Positions 8,794-16,754 of a stretch of DNA of 37,724 bases are shown here, one piece after another. The translations under genes and the position numbers were made by a program. The DNA comes from VBCK01 sp035511515 (lineage in GTDB: Bacteria > Pseudomonadota > Gammaproteobacteria > Burkholderiales > Burkholderiaceae_F), in contig DATKFG010000144.1 in the NCBI GenBank assembly GCA_035511515.1, positions 1-37,724 on the forward strand. Direction: 5' to 3'. The notes beneath the pieces are model-generated. The model saw only the letters and a list, made by a program, of their open reading frames with translations, ran no database searches and was not told the origin of the DNA. Numbering within the stretch: position 1 is the stretch's first letter; each line of letters opens with the position of its first letter.

Positions 8794-9914
8794 TACTCGT
8801 TCGCGAAAAAGCTCTTCATCCGCTCCATGAAGGAGCGGGCCTGGGGCGAGTGCTTGGCGCCGCCCTCTTTTAACGAGTGTTCCAGGTCGCGCAGCAGTTT
8901 TTTCTGCTTTTCGGTCAGGCGCACCGGAATCTCGACCTTGACGTGGCAGTACAGGTCGCCCGGGTAGCTCGACCGTACCCCTTTGATGCCCTTGGCGCGC
9001 AGCCGGAACGTCTTGCCGTTCTGGGTGCCTTCCGGGATCGCGATGCTGACTTTCTCGCTCAGCGTCGCCACTTCCAGGTCGCCGCCCAGGGCGGCGGTCG
9101 CCACCGAGACGGGCACCTCGCAGTGCAGGTCATCGCCGTCGCGCTGGAACACGTCGTGCGGCTTGATCCTGATTTCGACGTACAGGTCGCCCGCCGGGCC
9201 GCCATTCATCCCGGGCTCGCCTTTGCCGCCGAGCCGGATCCGCTGGCCCTCGTCGATGCCGGCTGGAATGCTCACTTCCAGCACCTTGTTGCGCTTCACG
9301 CGTCCGTCGCCGTGGCAGCTGGTGCAAGGATCGGGGATCACGCGCCCGCCGCCGTGGCAGGTCGGGCAGGTCTGCTGGATCGAAAAAAAGCCCTGCGTCA
9401 TCCGCACCGCGCCCGAGCCGCCGCAGGTGCCGCAGGTCTTCGGCTTGGTTCCCGGCCGCGCGCCGCTTCCGCCGCACACCTCGCACATGTCCCACGACGG
9501 CACGCGGATGTCGGTGCCGAATCCGCGCGCCGCCTGCTCCAGCGTGATCTCCATGTTGTAGCGCAGGTCGGCGCCGCGGTATGCGCCGCCGGCGCGCCCG
9601 CGCGCTCCGCCACCGAAGATGTCGCCGAAGATGTCGCCGAAGGCCTCGGCAAAGCCGCCCATGCCGGCGCCGGCTGCAGCCGAATTCGGATCGACCCCGG
9701 GGTGGCCGAAGCGGTCGTAGGCGGCGCGCTTCTGCGCGTCCGACAGGACCTCGTAGGCCTCCTTGGCCTCTTTGAATTTGTCCTCGGCGTGCTTGTCATC
9801 CGGACTGCGGTCCGGATGGTGCTTCATCGCCAGTTTCCGATAGGCCTTCTTGATTTCCTCCTCGGAGGAATTCTTGGCGACGCCCAGAATCTCGTAGAAA
9901 TCTCTCTTCGCCAT
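8793..9914 (-). CDS. dnaJ: Chaperone protein DnaJ
   Basis: A 373-residue type I Hsp40 co-chaperone that stimulates DnaK ATPase and delivers substrates. The J domain has the HPD tripeptide at residues 33-35. A Gly/Phe-rich linker follows (GAGMGGFAEAFGDIFGDIFGG). The zinc region carries four CxxCxGxG repeats: CEVCGGSG, CGTCGGSG, CPTCHGGG and CTSCHGDG. The C-terminal substrate-binding domains are complete. It lies 68 bases after dnaK, with a perfect hairpin in the gap (9939-9958). Confidence 0.97.
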   Translation of the reverse strand: MAKRDFYEILGVAKNSSEEEIKKAYRKLAMKHHPDRSPDDKHAEDKFKEAKEAYEVLSDAQKRAAYDRFGHPGVDPNSAAAGAGMGGFAEAFGDIFGDIFGGGARGRAGGAYRGADLRYNMEITLEQAARGFGTDIRVPSWDMCEVCGGSGARPGTKPKTCGTCGGSGAVRMTQGFFSIQQTCPTCHGGGRVIPDPCTSCHGDGRVKRNKVLEVSIPAGIDEGQRIRLGGKGEPGMNGGPAGDLYVEIRIKPHDVFQRDGDDLHCEVPVSVATAALGGDLEVATLSEKVSIAIPEGTQNGKTFRLRAKGIKGVRSSYPGDLYCHVKVEIPVRLTEKQKKLLRDLEHSLKEGGAKHSPQARSFMERMKSFFANE

Positions 9915-9938
9915 ATCCCGTCAGACAAAGCAAAGCGA

Positions 9939-9958
9939 TCCGACGCCTGCGCGTCGGA
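9939..9958 (-). terminator. Intercistronic hairpin between dnaK and dnaJ
   Basis: TCCGACGC and GCGTCGGA form a perfect 8-bp stem with a 4-base loop. On the minus strand the hairpin is followed by a T-rich stretch (TCGCTTTGCTTTGT). This looks like a partial terminator or mRNA-stabilising element after dnaK, which could set the DnaK to DnaJ ratio. The function is inferred. Confidence 0.55.
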
Positions 9959-9982
9959 CCGCTCGAACCGGCGAGGCGATGG

Positions 9983-11917
9983 TCAGCCCCGCTTGACCTC
10001 CCGATAATCGGCGTCGACCACGTCGTCGGCCGGCTTCTTGTCGGACTCGGCCGACGGGGCCGCGGCCTGCGCCGACTCCGCGCCCTGCGCCTGCGTGCCC
10101 GCGTACATCTTCTCGCCGAGTTTCTGCGAAGCGGCCATCAGGGCCTGGGTCCTGGACTCGATCGCTTCCTTATTGTCGCCCTTCAGCGCTTCCTCGACGT
10201 CCTTGATTGACGCCTCAATGGCGGCCTTTTCGGCCGCGTCCAGCTTGTCGCCGTACTCGCTCATCGCCTTGCGGATCTGGTGCACGGTGGCATCGCCCGT
10301 GTTGCGAGCCTGCGCCAGCTCGAAGCGGCGATGGTCTTCGGCCTTGTTGGCCTCGGCATCGCGCACCATCCGCTGGACTTCCTCCTCGGTCAGACCCGAG
10401 TTGGCCTTGATCGTTACCTTGTTCTCCTTGCCGGTGGCCTTGTCCTTGGCGCTGACGTGCAGGATGCCGTTGGCGTCGATGTCGAAGGTGACCTCGATCT
10501 GGGGCAGGCCGCGCGGAGCCGGCGCAATGCCCTCCAGGTTGAATTCACCCAGCGGCTTGTTGCCGGCGGCAATCTCGCGCTCGCCCTGGTACACCTTGAT
10601 GGTGACGGCCGGCTGGCTGTCCTCCGCGGTCGAGAAGACCTGCGAGAACTTGGTCGGGATGGTGGTGTTCTTCTGGATCATCTTGGTCATCACGCCGCCC
10701 AGCGTCTCGATGCCCAGCGACAGCGGCGTCACGTCCAGCAGCAGCACATCCTTGCGCTCGCCCGACAGCACGGCACCCTGGATCGCGGCGCCCACGGCGA
10801 CCGCCTCATCCGGGTTGACGTCCTTGCGCGGCTCGCGCCCGAAGAGCTCGCGCACCATATCCTGCACCTTGGGCATCCGGGTCTGGCCGCCCACCAGGAT
10901 CACGTCGCTGATCTCCGAGGTCTTCAGCCCCGCATCCTTGAGCGCGATCCGGCACGGCTCGATCGTCTTCTGGATCAGATCGTCGACCAGCGACTCGAGC
11001 TTGGCGCGCGTCATCTTCAGGTTCAGGTGCTTGGGGCCGCTCTGGTCCGCGGTGATGTACGGCAGGTTGATCTCGGTCTGCTGCGAGGAAGACAGCTCGA
11101 TCTTGGCCTTCTCCGCGGCCTCCTTCAGCCGCTGCAGAGCCAGCACGTCCTTGCCCAGGTCGACGCCCTGGTCCTTCTTGAACTCGGCGATCACGTAGTC
11201 GATGATGCGCTGGTCGAAATCCTCGCCGCCCAGGAACGTGTCACCGTTGGTCGACAGGACCTCGAACTGCTTTTCGCCCTCCACGTCGGCGATCTCGATG
11301 ATCGAGATGTCGAACGTGCCGCCGCCCAGGTCATAGACGGCGATCTTGCGGTCGCCCTTCTCGTCCTTCTTGTCCAGGCCGAAGGCCAGCGCCGCCGCGG
11401 TGGGCTCGTTGATGATGCGCTTGACTTCCAGGCCCGCGATGCGCCCGGCGTCCTTGGTGGCCTGCCGCTGCGAATCGTTGAAGTAGGCCGGCACCGTGAT
11501 CACCGCCTCGGTGACCGGCTCGCCCAGGTAGTCCTCGGCCGTCTTCTTCATCTTGCGCAGCACTTCGGCCGAAACCTGCTGCGACGCGATCTTCTTGCCG
11601 TTCACCTCGACCCAGGCGTCTCCGTTGTCGGCCTTGACGATCTTGTACGGCATCAGCTGGATGGCCTTCTGGACTTCCTTTTCGTCGTAGCGGCGGCCGA
11701 TCAGGCGCTTGATCGCGTACAGCGTGTTGCGCGGATTGGTGACCGCCTGCCGCTTGGCCGGGGCGCCGACCAGGATTTCGCCGTTGTCCATGTAGGCAAC
11801 GACCGAAGGCGTGGTGCGCGCGCCTTCCGAGTTTTCGATGACCTTGGGCTGCCCGCCTTCGACGACCGCCACGCAGGAGTTGGTGGTTCCGAGGTCGATT
11901 CCGACGATCTTGCTCAT
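9983..11917 (-). CDS. dnaK: Chaperone protein DnaK (Hsp70)
   Basis: A 644-residue Hsp70 with the phosphate-1 motif GIDLGTTNSC near the N-terminus, the EPTAAALAFG and DLGGGTFD nucleotide-binding signatures, the interdomain linker and substrate-domain start DVTPLSLGIET, and an alpha-helical lid. The tail ends DVVDADYREVKRG, a variant of the usual DADYEEVKD-type ending. It binds exposed hydrophobic segments in an ATP cycle driven by DnaJ and GrpE. It lies 73 bases after grpE and upstream of dnaJ on the same strand, so the three are probably co-transcribed from the heat-shock promoter before grpE. Confidence 0.98.
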   Translation of the reverse strand: MSKIVGIDLGTTNSCVAVVEGGQPKVIENSEGARTTPSVVAYMDNGEILVGAPAKRQAVTNPRNTLYAIKRLIGRRYDEKEVQKAIQLMPYKIVKADNGDAWVEVNGKKIASQQVSAEVLRKMKKTAEDYLGEPVTEAVITVPAYFNDSQRQATKDAGRIAGLEVKRIINEPTAAALAFGLDKKDEKGDRKIAVYDLGGGTFDISIIEIADVEGEKQFEVLSTNGDTFLGGEDFDQRIIDYVIAEFKKDQGVDLGKDVLALQRLKEAAEKAKIELSSSQQTEINLPYITADQSGPKHLNLKMTRAKLESLVDDLIQKTIEPCRIALKDAGLKTSEISDVILVGGQTRMPKVQDMVRELFGREPRKDVNPDEAVAVGAAIQGAVLSGERKDVLLLDVTPLSLGIETLGGVMTKMIQKNTTIPTKFSQVFSTAEDSQPAVTIKVYQGEREIAAGNKPLGEFNLEGIAPAPRGLPQIEVTFDIDANGILHVSAKDKATGKENKVTIKANSGLTEEEVQRMVRDAEANKAEDHRRFELAQARNTGDATVHQIRKAMSEYGDKLDAAEKAAIEASIKDVEEALKGDNKEAIESRTQALMAASQKLGEKMYAGTQAQGAESAQAAAPSAESDKKPADDVVDADYREVKRG

Positions 11918-11990
11918 CTGGCTTTCCTCAATTCAATGTGCTGCGTATCGTTGCCTTCCGTGACCCTAATTGGAGTCCGGCCGCGGTCTT

Positions 11991-12533
11991 TCAAGAGCCC
12001 TGGCTGACCGTGACGAGCGCGGGTCGCAGCACGCGATCGGCGATCATCCAGCCTTTTTGCAGCACCGTCACCACCTGGTTGGGCGCCAGTGCTTCACCGG
12101 GGGCGATCGGAACCGTCGAAATGGCCTCGTGCCGGTGCGGATCGAACTTCTGGCCGACCGGATTGATTTCGACGATGCGGGCCCGTTCGAACGCGGCGCG
12201 CAGCAGCCGCAGCGTGATCTCGACGCCCTCGCGCAGCTTTTCCGGGTCGTACGGGCTCGCCTCGAGCGCCCGTTCCAGGCTGTCGGCCACCGGAAGCAGC
12301 GAGTCGGCGAACGACTCGATCGCGAACTTCTGGGTCTTGGCGATCTCTTCCTGCGCTCGCCGGCGCGCGTTGTCCAGATCGGCCCGCGCCCGCAGGTACA
12401 GATCGTAGTTTTCCGCCGCTTTCTGGCGCCAAGCCTGCAACTCGGCCAGCGGATCCGAGGCCGCTTCGGCCCGCTCCGGCCCGTCGTTGGCAGCTTCCAG
12501 CGATTTTCCCTGAGGTCCGGTTTCGGGCTCCAA
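11991..12533 (-). CDS. grpE: Nucleotide exchange factor GrpE
   Basis: A 180-residue DnaK nucleotide exchange factor. A long helical coiled-coil segment (DLYLRARADLDNARRRAQEEIAKTQKF) precedes the beta-domain with GQKFDPHRHEAIST and the terminal VLQKGWMIADRVLRPALVTVS. The start is a TTG: on the minus strand GGGGGAGG lies seven bases before it, and no ATG or GTG in frame fits better. It is the first gene of the chaperone cluster, behind a sigma-32-like promoter. Confidence 0.95.
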   Translation of the reverse strand: MEPETGPQGKSLEAANDGPERAEAASDPLAELQAWRQKAAENYDLYLRARADLDNARRRAQEEIAKTQKFAIESFADSLLPVADSLERALEASPYDPEKLREGVEITLRLLRAAFERARIVEINPVGQKFDPHRHEAISTVPIAPGEALAPNQVVTVLQKGWMIADRVLRPALVTVSQGS

Positions 12534-12588
12534 GGTTGCGCCTCCCCCTTTTTTCCCAAATGCATGAAAGGAAATGACTTTTGCAGAT

Positions 12589-12614
12589 GTTGGGGCCGCC
12601 CGCCGGTTTTCAAG
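12589..12614 (-). promoter_or_regulatory. Sigma-32 type heat-shock promoter for grpE-dnaK-dnaJ
   Basis: On the minus strand the sequence is CTTGAAA, 12 bases, then CCCCAAC followed by ATCT. This closely matches the sigma-32 consensus (CTTGAAA, 11-14 bases, CCCCATNT). It lies 56 bases upstream of the grpE TTG start, a normal distance. No CIRCE inverted repeat (TTAGCACTC-N9-GAGTGCTAA) was seen here. Confidence 0.85.
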
Positions 12615-12759
12615 CCCGGGCCTTTTCCAAAAGTTCCATACAACTGCTCATTAAGGGGATGCCCCAATCCGGCGTCGGCTGCAGGTCCTGGCCATGCGTT
12701 AATCGAGCAGAATCAACGCATCGTTTACAGAGGCAACGCCTCGTTGACGGAGGATCCAG

Positions 12760-13485
12760 ATGGACGCAATCGAGCCAACGGCGAAGAAGCTGCACCCGCT
12801 GGTGGCAACCGCCGCAACCGCCGTGATCGTGGTCAGCGTGCTGGGTGCCATCGTGCTGATCACGGACAAAGTCGCCGCGTACCGCAGTGCGGCCACGGCC
12901 GCGGACGCGACCGGCACCGCGGCCTCCAGCACACCGGCCGCCCCCGCGGAAACGGCCGCCCCCGCCGAGAAGCCGATCACGGCGGCGCCGACTCCAAAGC
13001 CCAAAACGGTCCACACGACGCCGAAGCCGAAGGTGCCACCCACCGTGGTTGCGCAGACGGCAAGCCCGCAACCCCCGCCGGCCGCGGTGCCCGCGGTTCC
13101 GCCGGACCTGGCCGTGGCCGCACCGCCACCGCCGCCTGTCTGCAGGGACTGCGGCGTCGTGGCCGGGGTCAGGGCCGTGAAGACGCCTGGCGAGGGATCC
13201 GGGGTCGGGGCAGTGGCCGGGGGCGTCGTGGGTGGACTGGTCGGGCACGAGTTCGGCCGCGGCCACGGCAAGGACGCGATGAGCATTCTGGGCGTGATCG
13301 GCGGGGCCGTGGCCGGACACGAGGTCGAGAAGGAAGTGAAGGCGACCACCCGTTACGAAGTCGACGTGCGCCTGGACAACGGCCAGCTGCGGACCGTCAC
13401 CGTTCCGGGTGACCCCGGCCCGATCGTCGGCCTGCGCGTGCGTATCGAAAATGGGCAGCTGATCCGCGAGACGCCGCAGTCGTAA
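12760..13485 (+). CDS. Glycine-zipper (2TM, SlyB-like) envelope protein
   Basis: A 241-residue protein. An N-terminal membrane anchor (LVATAATAVIVVSVLGAIVLI) is followed by an Ala/Pro/Lys-rich linker of about 90 residues, then a short Cys motif (VCRDCGVV) and a glycine-zipper segment (GVGAVAGGVVGGLVGHEFG .. LGVIGGAVAGHEVEK) of the type found in SlyB and 17-kDa surface antigens. The C-terminus (TRYEVDVRLDNGQLRTV) is a small beta-rich domain also seen in that family. GGAGG lies upstream of the ATG. It has no lipobox, so it is probably an inner-membrane-anchored rather than lipid-anchored version. The exact role is unknown. Confidence 0.82.
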   Translation: MDAIEPTAKKLHPLVATAATAVIVVSVLGAIVLITDKVAAYRSAATAADATGTAASSTPAAPAETAAPAEKPITAAPTPKPKTVHTTPKPKVPPTVVAQTASPQPPPAAVPAVPPDLAVAAPPPPPVCRDCGVVAGVRAVKTPGEGSGVGAVAGGVVGGLVGHEFGRGHGKDAMSILGVIGGAVAGHEVEKEVKATTRYEVDVRLDNGQLRTVTVPGDPGPIVGLRVRIENGQLIRETPQS

Positions 13486-13503
13486 TCACCCTCACTGCCG
13501 CGG

Positions 13504-13609
13504 CCCTCACCCCCTCCCCTCTCCCGCTTCGCGGGCGAGGGGCGATCGGGCGCCACAGCACGATGGATCGCCCCTCGCCCACGCAGCGGGAGAGGGGAGG
13601 GGGTGAGGG
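13504..13609. repeat. Palindromic repeat, head-to-head pair (copy C)
   Basis: Two copies of the repeat face each other: one starting CCCTCACCCCCTCC and its near reverse complement ending GGAGGGGGTGAGGG. The junction is the GATCGGGCGCCACAGCACGATGG segment. The whole is a large imperfect inverted repeat of about 106 bases. It lies between the stops of the glycine-zipper gene and hemH, three bases from the hemH stop, so it may also end both transcripts. Confidence 0.88.
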
Positions 13610-13611
13610 CC

Positions 13612-14712
13612 TCAACGAGGCGCGCCCATGGCCACGGCCAGCTCGGCGCTGCGCCGGGCCTCGGCTGACTGCCGCTCCTGCTGGCCGGCGTCGACCGGCC
13701 AGCCCAGTGTGTTGCGCTCGACCAGATCGGCCAGCGCGCCGATGAAGGCGGCGCCGTCGTTCAGGCACGCGATATAGCGCAGCTGCTGTCCGCCCGCCTG
13801 CAGGAACGTCGCCTGCCCTTCGATCGCGATTTCCTCCAGCGTTTCCAGGCAGTCGGCCACGAATCCCGGGCAGATCACGTCCAGCCGCCGCACGCCGCCC
13901 CGCGCCAGGCTGCGCAACGTGTCGACCGTGGACGGCTCGAGCCAGCGGGCCCGGCCGAAACGCGACTGGAAGCTCACGCGCCAGCTGCCCGGCTGCAGCC
14001 CCAACGCCTGCGCCAGCAGGCGCGCCGTCTTGTGGCATTCGCAATGGTACGGATCGCCCAGCTCCAGGTTGCGCCGCGGCAGGCCGTGAAAGCTCATCAA
14101 CAGGCACTCGCCGCGTCCGTAGCGCTCCCAGTGCGCGGCCACGCTGGCGCGCAACGCTTCGATGTAGCCGGCCTCGTCGGCAAAGTGCTTGATCCAGCGC
14201 ACCTCGGGCACGTCGCGCAGGCGGGACAGGACGCGGTTCACGCCGTCCACCGCCGAGCCGGTCGAGGTCGCCGAGTACTGCGGATAAAGCGGCAGCATCA
14301 GCATGCGCGTGACCTGGCGTGCGCGCAGCTGCTGCAGCACTGCGCCGATCGAGGGCTGCCCGTAGCGCATCGCCAGCGCGACCTCCAGCTCCAGCCCGCG
14401 CCGGGCCAGCTCGGCACCCAGCGCGGCGGCCTGGCGCTGCGAATGCACCAGCAGCGGCGAACCTTCGGCGGTCCACACCGCCGCATACTTGGCCGCGGAA
14501 CGGGGCGGCCGCAGCGCCAGCACCGGCCCGTACAGGATCGGCCACCAGAGCCAGCGCGGCAGCTCGATCACGCGCGGATCCGACAGGAACTCGCGCAGGT
14601 AGCGCCGCACCGCGGCGGAAGTGGGCGCCTGCGGCGTGCCCAGGTTGATCAGTACGACGGCCGAGCGCTGCGGGCCGCCGTGAACGTACCGATCCGGTCC
14701 GACGAATTGCAT
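13612..14712 (-). CDS. hemH: Ferrochelatase
   Basis: A 366-residue enzyme that inserts Fe2+ into protoporphyrin IX in the last step of protoheme synthesis. The N-terminal VVLINLGTPQAPTSAAVRRYLREFL pattern is typical. The metal/active-site His lies in SFHGLPRRNL, and the second signature with the conserved acidic residues is CPGFVADCLETLEEI. It starts 11 bases after the hrcA stop and is probably co-transcribed with it. The C-terminus ends in an Ala/Glu-rich tail just before the palindromic repeat. Confidence 0.96.
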   Translation of the reverse strand: MQFVGPDRYVHGGPQRSAVVLINLGTPQAPTSAAVRRYLREFLSDPRVIELPRWLWWPILYGPVLALRPPRSAAKYAAVWTAEGSPLLVHSQRQAAALGAELARRGLELEVALAMRYGQPSIGAVLQQLRARQVTRMLMLPLYPQYSATSTGSAVDGVNRVLSRLRDVPEVRWIKHFADEAGYIEALRASVAAHWERYGRGECLLMSFHGLPRRNLELGDPYHCECHKTARLLAQALGLQPGSWRVSFQSRFGRARWLEPSTVDTLRSLARGGVRRLDVICPGFVADCLETLEEIAIEGQATFLQAGGQQLRYIACLNDGAAFIGALADLVERNTLGWPVDAGQQERQSAEARRSAELAVAMGAPR

Positions 14713-14723
14713 CGGGCGAGCCG

Positions 14724-15737
14724 CTATTCGCGCGACAGCGCGTTCGACAGCAGCTTGGCCGTGATGTCGACGATCGGGATCACGCGCTCGTAGGCCATCC
14801 GGGTCGGACCGATCACGCCGAGGGTTCCCACCACCTGGCCGTCGACCTCGTAGGGGGCCACCACCATGCTGAGCTCGTCCAGCGGCACCAGCTTGGATTC
14901 GCCCCCGATGTAGATCTGAACGCCCTGGGCGCGGCCCGAGATGTCCAGCAACTGCAGCAGGCGCGTCTTGTGCTCGAACAGGTCGAAAAGCGCCCGCAGT
15001 TTTTCCATGTCGGCGGCCAGATCATTGACGTCGAGCAGTTTGCGCTCGCCCGAAATCACGACCGCATCGGAGCGCTCGGCCTCCTCGGCGCCGGCCTGCA
15101 CCGCGGCCTCCATCAGGTCCCCCATCTCCTGGCGCAGCTCGCTCAACTCGCCGCGCAGGCGCGAACGGGCCTGCTCGAAGCTCATGCCCGCGAACTGCTG
15201 ATTGAGCACGTTGCCCGCCTCGATCAGCTGCGACTGCGAATACGGCCGCTCCACCAGCAGGATCCGGTTGTGCACGTCGCCTTCGGGCGACACCACGATC
15301 ATCAGGATGCGGCGGTCCGACAGCCGCATGAACTCGACGTGCCGGAACGTGGAGGCGCGCCGCGGCGTCAGCACCACGCCGGCGAACGACGACAGGCTCG
15401 ACAGCAGCCCGGCCGCGGTCTGGATCGCGCGCTGCGGCTCGGCGATCTGCATCTGCCCCTGCATCCGCTGCGTCTGCTCGGCCTCCAGCGGCTGCACCGT
15501 GATCAGCGAATCGACGAAGAAGCGGTAACCGCGCGGGGTCGGCACGCGCCCGGCCGACGTGTGGGGGCTGGAGACGAACCCGAGCTCCTCCAGATCGGCC
15601 ATGACGTTGCGGATCGTGGCCGGCGACAGCTCCAGGCCGGAGATCTTCGAAAGCGATCGGGAACCGACCGGCTGACCCTCCACGATGTATTGCTCGATCA
15701 GCCGTTTGAGCAGCAGGCGCGAACGCTTGTCCAGCAT
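14724..15737 (-). CDS. hrcA: Heat-inducible transcription repressor HrcA
   Basis: A 337-residue repressor that binds CIRCE operators at chaperone genes. It has the N-terminal winged helix (RLLLKRLIEQYIVEGQPVGSRSLSKISGLELSPATIRNVMADLEELG) and the C-terminal dimerisation/inserted domain ending VIPIVDITAKLLSNAL. The start ATG has no Shine-Dalgarno sequence; a good sigma-70 promoter ends eight bases upstream of it, so the mRNA is probably leaderless (see the promoter entry). It is divergent from nadK. No CIRCE element was found in the window, so its targets (probably groES-groEL) lie elsewhere. Confidence 0.96.
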   Translation of the reverse strand: MLDKRSRLLLKRLIEQYIVEGQPVGSRSLSKISGLELSPATIRNVMADLEELGFVSSPHTSAGRVPTPRGYRFFVDSLITVQPLEAEQTQRMQGQMQIAEPQRAIQTAAGLLSSLSSFAGVVLTPRRASTFRHVEFMRLSDRRILMIVVSPEGDVHNRILLVERPYSQSQLIEAGNVLNQQFAGMSFEQARSRLRGELSELRQEMGDLMEAAVQAGAEEAERSDAVVISGERKLLDVNDLAADMEKLRALFDLFEHKTRLLQLLDISGRAQGVQIYIGGESKLVPLDELSMVVAPYEVDGQVVGTLGVIGPTRMAYERVIPIVDITAKLLSNALSRE

Positions 15738-15744
15738 GAGTCAC

Positions 15745-15773
15745 ATTCTACGAAGCGCAGCGTGCATTGTCAG
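15745..15773 (-). promoter_or_regulatory. Sigma-70 promoter of hrcA-hemH
   Basis: On the minus strand: CTGACA, 17 bases, TAGAAT. The -10 box ends only eight bases before the hrcA ATG (15737), so the expected transcription start falls at or next to the A of the start codon. That predicts a leaderless or near-leaderless message. Confidence 0.7.
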
Positions 15774-15820
15774 CGTTGCGCGGGATGCCGGTCCCGCGTC
15801 CTTTCTTGCATAATCGGCCC

Positions 15821-16726
15821 ATGACCGCGCCCTTCCGCAACGTGGCCATCTTCGCCAAGCCGCGAACGGAGGGCAATCGGCCCGCGCTGCAGCAGGTGCT
15901 GCTCCACATTGTGCGCCTGGTCGAGCAGGCGGGACTGACCCCGATGATCGAGGCCGGCACGCGCCAAGCGGTCGATCTGCGCGGATTCGACGGGCACCCG
16001 CTGTCGGTGCTGGCACAGAAGGCCGACGTGGCGATCGTGCTGGGTGGAGACGGCACGATGCTGGGCATTGCGCGCGAGCTGTCGGTGTACGGCACGCCGC
16101 TGATCGGCATCAACTTCGGACGGCTCGGCTTCATCACCGACATCGGGCTGGACGAGATGCCCGACGTGCTGTCCGAGATGCTGGCCGGCCGCTACGAAGT
16201 CGACCAGCGGCGCCTGCTGGATGCCGAGGTGCTGCGCAACGGCGCCAGCGTGTACCGCGGCAGGGCGTTCAACGACGTGGTGGTGTCGCACGGCACCGCC
16301 GGCGGCATCGTCGGCTTCACGGTGCGGGTCGACGGGGCAACGATGTACAACCAGCGCGCCGACGGCATCATCCTGGCCACCCCGACCGGATCGACCGCCT
16401 ACGCGCTGTCGGCCAGCGGACCGATCCTGCACCCGTCGCTGGCCGGCCTGGTGCTGGTGCCGGTGGCTCCGCACACGCTGTCGAACCGCCCGATCACGCT
16501 GCCCGACAGCGTCGTGGTCGAAATCGAGGTCAACGAGATGCGCGACGCCAGCGCGCACTTCGATATGCAGCTGTTTTCGCCGCTGCAGGCCGGCGACGTG
16601 GTGCAGGCGAAGTTGAGCGCGGACCGCGTCACGCTGCTACACCCGGCCGGCTACAACTACTTCGAAACGCTGCGGCGCAAGCTGCACTGGAACGTGCTGT
16701 CCGGCGAGCCGTACGGCCGGGCCTGA
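15821..16726 (+). CDS. nadK: NAD kinase
   Basis: A 301-residue enzyme that phosphorylates NAD to NADP. The GGDGT motif with the catalytic Asp is at residues 75-79, and the second signature is RADGIILATPTGSTAYALSASGP. I start at the ATG of MTAPFRNVAIFAKP, which matches the family's usual beginning; the longer frame adds 18 unlikely residues. It has no clear Shine-Dalgarno sequence, and a CATAAT box ends seven bases before the ATG, so it may also be leaderless. It is divergent from hrcA and 28 bases upstream of recN. Confidence 0.95.
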   Translation: MTAPFRNVAIFAKPRTEGNRPALQQVLLHIVRLVEQAGLTPMIEAGTRQAVDLRGFDGHPLSVLAQKADVAIVLGGDGTMLGIARELSVYGTPLIGINFGRLGFITDIGLDEMPDVLSEMLAGRYEVDQRRLLDAEVLRNGASVYRGRAFNDVVVSHGTAGGIVGFTVRVDGATMYNQRADGIILATPTGSTAYALSASGPILHPSLAGLVLVPVAPHTLSNRPITLPDSVVVEIEVNEMRDASAHFDMQLFSPLQAGDVVQAKLSADRVTLLHPAGYNYFETLRRKLHWNVLSGEPYGRA

Positions 16727-16754
16727 GCCGGCGCCGCCACCGTCCGCCCCGTCG

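Noticed and set aside
11967..11995. Second sigma-32-like promoter before dnaK (CTTGAAA, 15 bases, CCAATTA)
   Set aside because: The -35 matches but the -10 is poor and the spacer is long. The strong promoter before grpE is enough for the operon.
10280..12007. Long plus-strand frame opposite dnaK
   Set aside because: Antisense shadow of dnaK with low-complexity His/Arg/Leu content and no start signals. dnaK is unambiguous.
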